From NCBI GenBank assembly GCA_047528275.1, contig CP180023.1, positions 868,001-932,000 on the forward strand: 64,000 bases of DNA, given 5' to 3'. Made by a program: the position numbers and the translations under genes. Position 1 is the first letter of the stretch. Each line of letters opens with the position of its first letter. Of this stretch, positions 48,883-58,459 are shown piece after piece. The stretch comes from G039954875 sp047528275 (GTDB taxonomy: Bacteria > Bacteroidota > Bacteroidia > Flavobacteriales > Blattabacteriaceae). Under the pieces are notes generated by a model that was given only the letters and a program-made list of their open reading frames with translations, ran no database searches and was not told where the DNA came from.

Positions 48883-49362
48883 ATGGCAAAGCCGGAATAT
48901 ATCACCGAAGAAGGCTTGAAGAAGTTACGTGAAGAGCTTGAACAGTTAGAGAGTGTGGAACGCCCGAGGATATCGCGACAGATCGCCGAAGCAAGAGACA
49001 AAGGAGACCTCTCGGAAAATGCTGAATACGATGCAGCCAAAGAAGCTCAAGGGTTTTTAGAGGTACGCATTGCGAAGATGAAGGAGAAGTTAGCTAATGT
49101 TCGTGTGATAGATGGTTCACAATTGGATCATTCTAAGGTATCAATTCTATCGACCGTGAAGGTGAAAAATCTTACTTATGGTGTTCAACAAATTTATACT
49201 TTAGTCCCTGAAGGGGAAGCAGACCTCAAGGTAGGAAAAATCTCTATCAATACCCCTATTTCCACTGGCTTATTAGGTAAACAGGTGGGTGAAACTGCTC
49301 AGATCTGTCTACCTAATGGGATGGAACTTGAGTTTGAAATTTTAGATATAAAATTCGATTGA
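48883..49362 (+). CDS. greA: Transcription elongation factor GreA
   Basis: Rescues backtracked RNA polymerase by transcript cleavage. 159 residues from the ATG at 48883 (MAKPEYITEEGLKK). N-terminal coiled coil (about 1-75) with the catalytic acidic tip in ARDKGDLSENAEYDAAKE, and a C-terminal FKBP-like domain ending GMELEFEILDIKF. Intact and of normal size. Its stop overlaps the next start by one base (TGATG). Confidence 0.96.
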   Translation: MAKPEYITEEGLKKLREELEQLESVERPRISRQIAEARDKGDLSENAEYDAAKEAQGFLEVRIAKMKEKLANVRVIDGSQLDHSKVSILSTVKVKNLTYGVQQIYTLVPEGEADLKVGKISINTPISTGLLGKQVGETAQICLPNGMELEFEILDIKFD

Positions 49363-49778
49363 TGGATTCTATTTTTAGTAGAATAATCAAGGCTGATTCC
49401 CCTGCTTATAAGATTGCTGAAGATGCAGATCATTTAGCTTTTTTAGACGTTTCGCCTTTGAAAAAAGGTCATACTTTAGTGATTCCTAAAAAGCAGGTTG
49501 ATAAGCTTTTTGATCTCAGCGAGGGAGCATTTGTTCAGTTGATGCGTTTTGTCCATCGCACGGCTAAAAGTATCGAGCAAGTGGTACCCTGTCAACGCGT
49601 AGGTCTGATGGTTATGGGATTTGAAGTACCTCATGCACATGTACACCTTGTTCCAATGGATCAAGAGAGTGATTTGAATTTTTCTAATCTGCGGATGACA
49701 TTATCCAAAGAGGCTTTTTCAGCTCTCGCTGGTCAGATTGGAAAAGTTTTTAAAAAAGCTTCGAATGTTGGTTTTTGA
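49362..49778 (+). CDS. HIT-family nucleotide hydrolase
   Basis: Small purine-nucleotide phosphoramidase/hydrolase of the histidine triad family, 138 residues. Contains DVSPLKKGHTLVIPKKQ and the triad HAHVHLVP (residues about 90-97). In Bacteroidota a HIT gene normally follows greA, as here with a one-base overlap. Its 3' end overlaps the convergent dead histidine kinase by 46 bases. Confidence 0.94.
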   Translation: MDSIFSRIIKADSPAYKIAEDADHLAFLDVSPLKKGHTLVIPKKQVDKLFDLSEGAFVQLMRFVHRTAKSIEQVVPCQRVGLMVMGFEVPHAHVHLVPMDQESDLNFSNLRMTLSKEAFSALAGQIGKVFKKASNVGF

Positions 49779-50950
49779 GGATCAAGATGAAAGATGATCC
49801 TAGTAGTAGTACCCTTGGTTTTTCCTGAGTGAGCTACGAAAATCTTTCCTTTTGGATGATATTCTTCGATAATGCGTTTGGTCAGAGGAAGGCCAAACCG
49901 CCAATCTCTTTTCTTAGTCGAATAGCCTACTTCAAATATTCTCCTGAATTTTGATGAAGGTATACCTTTTCCTTGATCTTTAATATCGATCTCTATCTTC
50001 TCTTTTTTGTCGGTAACTTTAACGTTGATGGTTCCTTTGTTTCTCATAGCATCTACTGAGTTTTTCAAAACATTTTCTATCGCCTAGCCATAAAGTGTCT
50101 CATTCAAAGGGACAAGAATTTTTTCTTTATTGCTTTCAAATTGAAAATGGATATTTGCCGAAATACGATGTTTTAAATATTCGATAATCTGCTTGGTAAT
50201 CTTTACAATGTTTTGATAGGAAAGTTCTGGTTGAGAGCCTATCTTTGAAAAACGCTCTACGATATACTCTAGCATTTTTATACCTTTTTCCATCTCTTGT
50301 ATAGCTGTAGCGGTGATTATTGTAGGGTCTTTATGGTTCGGTCTTCAATAATTCTATCCAGCCTATGAGTGCTGAGAGTGGTGTACCGATTTAGTGTGCG
50401 GTTTCTTTGGTCATTCCTATCCAAATATGGTCTTTTTCGGCTTTTTTTTAAGGTATAGAAATACCAATAAATATAAAAGCTAAACAAAACTAGGATAAAG
50501 ATCAATATGATGGGATAAAACCTGAGTTTATCTAAAAAGTTAAAATTATAATAATAGAAATATAATACTTTTTCCGATGGGTTTAGTTTGATAGATTCGT
50601 AGATTGACTTTATGTGTTTGAGTGTTTTTTCGGTTTTTTTGGTTCATTCTGTAAGTAGGGGGATGTTCTTTGTAAATCCTCATTTTTTCTCTTCATTTAC
50701 GATGACTATAGGGATGGTTTGATTTGATAAGATGATGTCGAGTAAGAAAACCTCACCTTCTTGTCTCTGACCTTTGGGTCTATAAAGAGTTCTAGGTCTT
50801 GAGTGTAATTATTGATGCTTTTCTCCTCCTTTTGTTTCAATTGCTCGATAGGCCATTGGAAATGAAAATGGTTATCATCACAATGACTAAAACGATCAAG
50901 AAGCTATACAATTTATTATATGTTTTTGGTATGAAGAGTTTATCTATCAT
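49733..50950 (-). pseudogene. Two-component sensor histidine kinase
   Basis: ATG at 50950 gives MIDKLFIPKTYNKLYSFLIV, a first membrane helix; a second helix lies near 50500 (FILVLFSFYIYWYFYTL). Between them is a degraded sensor domain. The H-box reads TKETAH, stop, IGTPLSALIGWIELLK (phosphoacceptor His kept, the next codon now a stop). Then EKGIKMLEYIVERFSKIGSQ, NSVDAMRNKGT (N-box) and DIKDQGKGIPSSKFRRIFEV (G1 box), GLPLTKRIIEEYHPKG. The C-terminus overlaps the HIT gene's 3' end. Stops at the H-box and elsewhere inactivate it. Confidence 0.85.
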
Positions 50951-51039
50951 AAAGAAAGAATTACTGTACAAAAATAGGCATAAAAAAACCACCTATTCTT
51001 ATGATATGGTGCTTGTGAGGAAGGTTGTTTCGGTTTAAA

Positions 51040-52110
51040 GTTTCTATTTAGTAGGTAAAAAAGTAAAAACTTGTGGAATGATATCTACCTTGATGACGTT
51101 GATAAGTGCCCCTGTATTTGAGTAATGATAGATCTTTCTTTTTTTTGTTTACAACCTAGAACGTCTCTCATATAGAGATGTTCATCGTAAGAATCAATCC
51201 CTAATCTGTAAAAATTTTGGTTCTCTTTTGGTAGAATGAAAGCTTTTGTAGGAGCTGTAGTATTCCGTGGTAGACATACGCCATATTTGGCCATTGGTTA
51301 TCCAATAGAGTATATTGCTAGTGAGATTGAATGTCAATCTTGAAGGATATCGCTGAGTTAGTAACAGGATGTTTAGTTGCTTTCCGATTTTTAGATCGAT
51401 GCGAGTTAGATGGAATGCTACACGTCCATTTCCTTGTAATACATAGATCTTTTCATCTATGTTGAATTGTATGCCAGCATGGCTTTTTTTACAGTGATGG
51501 TTTTCATTAGAGTATTGGTCTGGGTATCGATTACGAGGATTTTATCATCAAGAGGTGGGATTGATAAATATTTGGCCTTGTTCATATACCATTTGTTCGA
51601 TGTTGTACGGATAGGTATGAATGCTCCCAATATTTGTAATCGTTTTGGGATGAATGATATTGATCTTTTGGATAAATCCACTAGCGACATAGGTTTTCTC
51701 TTCATTGATAAAGTGGATGTATGGTACTGTGTGAAGTTTGGTGATGCTTTCTACAACTTTGAAATTTTTGGTATTGATGACGTAGATCTTACCCGAGTTA
51801 TTGATGACGAAATATGCGAGATTTTCATGGGTAGTCATCGATTGGGGTACATTATCTAAGGAGATGTTTTTATTTCTGTAAAAAATATCATTGAATAATT
51901 ATCCATCTGGTAAGTAATAGGATAATAAAGTATTGTTGTATTGGAATTAACCCTCGTTGAAGATGAATATACCTCATCTATATTAGGGTGGGATAGACTG
52001 GTAGTTGCTCTGGTCATTTCGCATACAGCTTCGGATCGAGCATAGGAAGAAGATCACCTAAAGTAATACAAATAATCTCTAATAGGATTATTTTAGATAA
52101 GGTGAGCTTA
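51040..52110 (-). pseudogene. YncE/DUF5074 beta-propeller lipoprotein, copy D
   Basis: The best preserved of four tandem copies. Reads YNNTLLSYYLPDG near 51910, DNVPQSMTTHENLAYFVINN then SGKIYVINTKNFKVVE (51750-51850), TYVASGFIQKINIIHPKT, YPYNIEQMVYEQGQIFINP, DDKILVIDTQTNTLMKTITV (51490-51560). These are the repeated blade motifs (NNSGKIxVID, SISIID, WTEQMV, VINTxTDxVV) of surface beta-propellers such as BtuG. Frameshifts between blades. Confidence 0.75.
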
Positions 52111-52289
52111 CTTTTTCTTGACTGGAGTTTTCAAAATCTTGTACCATGTTTGTTTAGATTGATTCGGCGCCTGGGTTTAAAGGTGCTCATTCTTTCTCTT
52201 CTGGGAAAAAATAACGAGACCTAATGCCTACGTTTTTGACATCAATCAGTCTCCCTGTTTGAGAATACCTATACATCATACCTATTTGT

Positions 52290-53305
52290 TTCCCATCTAG
52301 TTCATCTTCAATGTATATATATATCCATTACCGTGATCTACTCCTATTCCGAAAAGACTTTTGTAATTATATCGGAAAGCGATATGAGCCTGAGGGGGTT
52401 GTTCTTTTGTAGTGATGGTTTTCCATACGCTTGCTTTATTTACTAAATAGTAGAGGGTGTCTTTGGTTAGGTTAAGTGCTAAACGTAAAATATTAGATTT
52501 TTTTAATCCTGGAAGCAAAACCTTTTTTTTTATTCTTTGAATTTTGGCATCGATCCAAGTGAGATAATGAGTTTCTATCTTACTAGGTCCCATAGTTTTT
52601 ATATGTGACACCCAGATTTTATCGTTTTTATCGATCACTATGTCACGGGAGTGGTTATACTTACTAATAGAGTCTATTAAGATATTTGTTTTAATATCGA
52701 TGATCAAAAGTTCAGGTGAGTCGTTGTAAGGAAAAAGAGTACTATCAGATCCTGAAGATGAACAGTAGGTTATAACGAATACTAGATTGTTATTGTATTA
52801 CATCATCTTACCTGTACCACATAGACTTGTCTTAATATAACCAATAATATTTAGAGTCTTTGGATGAAAAATATGATTTTTTATCTAAAACAGAAATGAG
52901 ATAAGCTTTTTAATCATAGATAAACTAGATAAAATATAGATAAAGGATTCTATTAATTTTTATATATATGTAAAAATATTACTGTTAATCACCATGATCT
53001 TTATAAACAACCTACCATGATTTATCCTGAGTGATCTTTTATAGCCATCGTAACAACTACATAACCTAGGTTCATTCAATTACTTTGATAAAAGGTGTTG
53101 TTGAGCGCTTATTTTTTATCTAGAAGGTAATAAGATAAACGAAATATTGCTTTGTCCACGGATACCGTTTTTGATGATGAATATCATCCGATCATCTGAA
53201 ACTGATATGGATTGTGGGGAATCATAATTACTTTGTATATAACTTGTTTGTAGGAGTATAGCATAAAGGTTATACTTGCTAAAAAAAAATTAAGGATTTC
53301 ATGTA
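52290..53305 (-). pseudogene. YncE/DUF5074 beta-propeller lipoprotein, copy C
   Basis: N-terminus ASITFMLYSYKQ signal-like sequence near 53290; the first blades are shredded. A 136-codon open stretch (52297-52707) retains the last blades: IIDIKTNILIDSISKYNHSR, DIVIDKNDKIWVSH (family: DIVVDKNGKLWVLC), LALNLTKDTLYYLV and FGIGVDHGNGYIYTLKM. About 1 kb, same order and strand as the other copies. Confidence 0.72.
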
Positions 53306-53339
53306 TTCAAGACTTTCTATTTTGAGAAAAAAATGAATT

Positions 53340-54375
53340 GGAAGGGATTTACACCTACTTTTACAACATCGATCAATATTCCTATCTCTGAATATCTATA
53401 CATTGTTCCTGTTTGTCTTTTGTCTAAAGGGTCTCCGATATAGATTTCTCCATTTTTTGGATCTATGCTTAATGAAGAAAAAGATTGATAAAGTTAACAT
53501 AGATAAAGGGACTTGAAGTAATTTCTTCTTCTGTAATGGACACCCTTCATATTCCTTTATCTTTTTACCAGTAGAGCATATCTTTAGCTGGATTGATTCC
53601 TAGATGCCAAGAAGTAGAATCTTTCGTCGACTCTGGTAGCAGAATTTTCTTTTCTATTTTTCGATTTTCGAGATCAATTTGAATCAAACCTGGAGCTTTG
53701 ACTGATACTACGCCTTCAACATCTCCATGTACGAGCCATTTTTTTTGTTTTTATCGATCACTATATCCCAAGGTAATTTGTATACATAAATAGAGTCTAT
53801 TATAGTGTCTATTTTGATATCAATGACTAAAAATAGAGTAGTCTATTTTGGTTTGAAACTACCTGTGATAATAAATATCAGGTCTTCTTTCTGGGACCAT
53901 TGGGCTAGTGTTCTATGGTAAAGTGTCAATCTTCTTGATGATGTCTAACTTTTTGGATTGAACATGATGATCTTTCTTTCAAAAATAGTCTGAGGTGAGA
54001 TTTTTCATTATGATCATTGATGAATTCAAAGGAATTCGGATAAGATATTTTACGAATCTTCCCAACCTACTTAAAATTATTAGTATTGATCACTGTGACT
54101 TTTAACGAACTTCCCTTATACTCCTTCCCACTACCGCATTACCCAGGACCATTCTATTCTTTTGGTGAAAGATGTTCTTGAGCCTTTATTTTTTATTAGG
54201 AAGGTAATAGGAGAGCGATGCGTTGCTGAGTTTAGGCTCGACGATGTTGAGTATGAATACAACTTACTCATCTGGGATTGATATGGGCTGTGGGAGGTCA
54301 TAGTTGTCTTGTATACAACTTGTCTCTACGAGTAGAATGAGAGTTATGTTTGTTAAGGGAAAATAGAATTTCCAT
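53340..54375 (-). pseudogene. YncE/DUF5074 beta-propeller lipoprotein, copy B
   Basis: ATG at 54375: MEILFSLTNITLILLVETSC then IQDNYDLPQPISIPD, a lipoprotein signal (after one frameshift) and the conserved DLPQPISIP start. Then NASLSYYLPNKK, LGNAVVG, and further blades SIDTLP, EKKILLPESTKDSTSWHLGI with NPAKDMLYW. Stops throughout. Confidence 0.7.
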
Positions 54376-54429
54376 ATTATTAAATTTTATACTTTATAAA
54401 AATAAAATATGATGGTATAATTCTTAATT

Positions 54430-55460
54430 TTTTAAATTAATCAATATTTATATCTTTGACTATCTATACATCGTATCTCTTTAGTCTTCCATCGAGGGCA
54501 TCGCAGAAAAAGATTGATAAGGATATTGGGGACGAATGAAAGGTTCTAGAGAGGTTTACTTTTTTTTTGTGATGGTTATCTTCCATAGGCCATTGCTTTG
54601 TTACTAATAGAGTGTATCCTTAGTTGGATTGAGCCATAAACTATAGAAAGTAGGTTTTTTTTAGGCTGTGATATTAGGATTTCTTGTTCTATTTTTCTCT
54701 ATTTGGTATTAAAACAGATTAGGTATGAAGTGTCTATTGATATAGTCTTAGAAAGACTTCCGTGTATGAGCTATATTTTATTATTCCTGTCGATCACTAT
54801 ATTATGGACATATTTGTATATGTCAATAGAATTTATTACAGTATTTGTTTTGGTATCGATAACTAAGATTGGGTTGGTAGAGGGATATATTTTTTCTCCG
54901 ATAAGGTATTTTTCTGACAGACAATTAGTGATAGTAAATATCAGATTTTTATATCAAACTATTTCGTACGGGGGATATAGAATGTTGATTTCACTAATGA
55001 TTTTCAAGTTTTTTGGATGAAATATGATAATCTTTTTATTTAAGGGTGCAGTGAAATAATCCTTTTGATCATTGATAGAGCAGATGGAAGCTGGATAGGT
55101 AATCCCAAGGATTGTTCCTACGTGTCTAAAGTTAGTACTGAGATCCATTACAATCTTTGACGAATGGTTTATTATGATTGTATCCTAAGTGATCTTTTAT
55201 CGCTATCGTCACCGCTGTATTACCCAGATCTGTAGTATTGGCTTATCGAAAGATCTCATTGAGCCATTCTTTTTTATCTGGGAGGTAATATAATAACAAA
55301 GTATTATTGATGTTATACTCACCTCTATTGATAATGAATACAACCCGATCTTCTGGGATTGATATGGGTTGTGGAGTATCATATAATTACTCTGAATACA
55401 ACTTATCTGATCAAGTAGTAAGAATAATAATCTTATTGATGAATAAAATAATACTTTCAT
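54430..55460 (-). pseudogene. YncE/DUF5074 beta-propeller lipoprotein, copy A
   Basis: ATG at 55460: MKVLFYSSIRLLFLLLDQIS then C, a lipobox-like start, PQPISIPEDRVVFIINRGEY (next frame), NNTLLLYYLPDKKEWLNEIF, LGNTAVTIAIKDHLG, and end blades with AYNPTKDTLY-like sequence. First of the four copies after the TonB receptor remnant on the same strand. More degraded than copies C and D. Confidence 0.7.
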
Positions 55461-55489
55461 ATGTTTAATATTAAAATTAAATAATAATT

Positions 55490-57115
55490 TCTTTTCATTA
55501 TAGAATATCTCAAAATAGTACGGTATTCTTCATTGAAGAGGTTATAAATCTTAGATTGTACATCTAGTGTAAATATTTTTCCTATTGAGATTACCTCTTT
55601 TTCGATACCCAGTTCATGCATGAAATATGAATAGAGTAGGTCTCTTTTGAAGTCTTTCTCATTGCTGGTGGTCGTATAATGCGTCCTGTAGTAGTTGAAG
55701 GTATAGGGTAAATAATAACCTTTATAATTGAAATATTCGTTTCAATTTCCTTCGAATTCAGGTATGTATATCAGTTGTTTACCAATAAACTTATCACTTC
55801 ATTCTCTGAAATCTCCATAGTTGATGGTCCAGATCCATGTGAAATCTGCGATGGATCGTAATGTATAAAGAGGAGTTTATTTTTTTGGCTTTCCATTCGG
55901 TTTCTAAACTATAGCTCTCTACCAGGCGAATATTTTTCGGTGTCTAAAATCCCTCGTGCGTTGGTAACCAAATGATCCAATTTTTCTCATCAACTTTGTA
56001 AGCATTTATCTTAAATCCATTTTTGGATATTCCATCAATTGTATTTAAATGAAGTTCCCTACTCAAAGATAAGTGACTTCTCAGGTTTTAGGTGAGGATT
56101 ACCACCTGGGAACATAATAGATGTCAGTGAGTGTAGGATATTTGATCATCTGAAATACGTTGAATTTGATTTTCCAATCATGGACTTCATTCAATTGATA
56201 TTCGATACCTAAATATGGAGACCACTAGTAATTCTTGCCCACCCATTCTTAACGCAATAGCATATGGATCGAGAGTCCTTTGAAAAGGTTTTTTCTAAGG
56301 CGGTAAGCAAAGAGGCTTCTTACCTTCAAGCTTTCACATCTTCTTTGAACTAGTAGATCATGTTTTTACCTTTTTTTTGTATCACATCTGCATTCTAACA
56401 TAATTGTAGCTTCACACGGGTAAGTAGGGTTCAGTGTATAGCTAAGCTCACCTTGGATAAAATAATATTAGCCGTCAAGACATAATACCTTGTAAAAATG
56501 GATTTAGTTCTGGTCTTTTTTTTAAGAATGTGTATTTCTGATCATCTATGCCTGTGGAGATATCTATTTGGAAGACTTTATAGTTTTTTCCAGGAAAATA
56601 CAGTTTTGATACTTTTTTTATTTTATCTAGAATAGGGTACTTGGTCGGATTTCGTCTGTGAATAGAGAGGGATACCTCGTTCCATCTCCTTACCCTAGAC
56701 CTGAAGAGAAAACTACTGATCGATAGTTGGTCTCTGTAGTATAGTTGATGCAAGAATCTCCATCAAGTATAGTCACTGTTGAAGTTGGTTTGTGTGGGAA
56801 AATAAGAGCCTCTTGTACCTTGAAGGTCTTTTTCGACTTCTATCGAATTCTAAGATATCTCTTTTTTTTTGAAGAGAAAATCATTTTTAAAATGTTGATA
56901 ATATATACCTATCCGACTGAACTAATGATCATTGTAACTTTGTATGGAAAATATGGGGTCGAAGTTATGATAACTATTTATACCTTGGATGTAAGTGATC
57001 TCCTCCTTTTTCCATCGAGGTATAGATTCCAATATGAGACTACCACTTATACTTTCTGCATTGGTCGCTAGGGGCGCTCTTCCTGATAGAGTATGACCTC
57101 ATCTAGCAAAAAACT
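55490..57115 (-). pseudogene. TonB-dependent outer membrane receptor
   Basis: Plug region around 57070: APLATNAESISGSLILES (family: GSGAIGGSINLE), then GINSYHNFDP. Barrel blocks include WNEVSLSIHRRNPTKYPI and, near 56080, GGNPHLKPEKSLIFEYGTSF-like sequence (NPxLKPExSxxYExG, a hallmark of TonB receptors), followed by NARGILDTEKYSPGREL and a C-terminus near 55500. The 5' end (signal peptide, TonB box) is lost or unreadable above 57115. In Bacteroidota a BtuB-like receptor followed by YncE-fold lipoproteins takes up cobamides; that substrate is inferred. Confidence 0.65.
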
Positions 57116-57293
57116 GAAATAATCAGAGAGAAATCTGTTACATTTACCATAGGTGAATTGATCTGTAACCCATTCCAAAGCACCTGGGTATGCGAGGCTT
57201 TTTGTTATGAAAGGGGATGGTAGCTAGAGTACTAATACTATAAATTTTTATAAATAATGAGTTTATTCCCAATAAAAGTCCTTAGATGATTTA

Positions 57294-57443
57294 ATGGATT
57301 TTATGTTCGATAAAAAGCGTATCGAGTTGCGTTTAATTCCCGATGGATACGTTTTTCAAACGTCTGTGAGAGATGACGAGTTTTTCAATTTGATCCGTAT
57401 GCGGGGTCTCTTTCGGATAATAATAGTGGCTGCTCAGAACTAA
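57294..57443 (+). other. Small open frame, unassigned
   Basis: 49 codons starting MDFMFDKKRIELRLIPDGYV and ending IIIVAAQN. Codon use and composition look like a real gene, unlike the sequence around it. It could be the 5' end of a gene whose remainder is deleted. No family recognised. Confidence 0.25.
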
Positions 57444-57673
57444 AATACTATTAAATAAGGCTTGTTTCCAGATGAGACAAGATATATTTGATTTTTAATA
57501 TCAATAAGTTATTAATCTAAATTAATAAAATATTTTTATTTAATTCCTTTCATTTTTATAATTATATAGTACTCTTATTCACGTTAAATATATAAACTAT
57601 TATAACATTTATCAATGTTTGATTTAAGTAAAATATTTGAATAATATTTATTGGTTTCATAAGAGGAAATAAA

Positions 57674-58441
57674 TCAATTCTTATTCCTTGATGAGTAGAG
57701 TATTTTCAGCCCTTTGATGGTATGGAGTTTGTCTGAGAAATTTATCTTTTTTGTTAAAGGGGTATAAATGTGGGACAAACCACCGGTAGCAATCACAAAG
57801 CAACGAGTTTGTAATTCTTGATCGATACGATCGATCAATCCCTCTACCATACTCAAGTAGCCGTAGATCATGCCGCTTTGTATACAAGCGGCGCTATATA
57901 AACCTAATACGTTTGAGGGTTTTTTCAACTCGACTTCGGAGAGTTGGGTTGTATGGCTGATTAGTGCACTCAATGCGCTGTTGACACCAGGTGCAATGAC
58001 TGCACCTCGAAATTGGCCTGTTTTTTCTACACAAGTTAAGCTTAGTGCCGTTCCAAAATCGATGATTAAGGTGGTTTTCTTATACAAAGTATGGGCTGCT
58101 ACAGCATTAGCATAGAGGTCTGTACCGAGTTGATAAGATTGGTGTTTTACGGATGATGGTGTATAGCGGTTTACAATCTCAGGGTCTATTTGATGGATTT
58201 TGTATAAGGATTCCTTTATGATATTTGTCAAGGGGGGAACTACTGATCCAATGACGATATTTTGGATCGATTCGGGTATCACATGATATTGCACGTAAGT
58301 ATTTCGAAAGATCACCAAGTACTCATCTGAGGTGCGATGGGGTTTGCTGTTGATGATCCAGGAATTTTTGCATTCGAGGGTATCTATTTTAAATAGACCG
58401 AAACGCAAACTAGAGTTTCCGATGTTGATAGCTAATAACAT
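57674..58441 (-). CDS. coaX: Type III pantothenate kinase
   Basis: First step of coenzyme A synthesis. 255 residues, family length. ASKHA-fold motifs: N-terminal phosphate loop AINIGNSSLRFGLF, GTDLYANAVAAHTLY, DFGTALSLTCV, GAVIAPGVNSALSALI and C-terminal ATGGLSHIY. The first motif is usually DIGNT; here the Asp is Asn and the Thr is Ser, and GxDR has Leu for Arg. Some family members vary here, so activity is not excluded. The reading frame is open amid heavy decay on both sides, arguing for function. Confidence 0.88.
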   Translation of the reverse strand: MLLAINIGNSSLRFGLFKIDTLECKNSWIINSKPHRTSDEYLVIFRNTYVQYHVIPESIQNIVIGSVVPPLTNIIKESLYKIHQIDPEIVNRYTPSSVKHQSYQLGTDLYANAVAAHTLYKKTTLIIDFGTALSLTCVEKTGQFRGAVIAPGVNSALSALISHTTQLSEVELKKPSNVLGLYSAACIQSGMIYGYLSMVEGLIDRIDQELQTRCFVIATGGLSHIYTPLTKKINFSDKLHTIKGLKILYSSRNKN

Positions 58442-58459
58442 AGGCTGAATTTTGATAGA

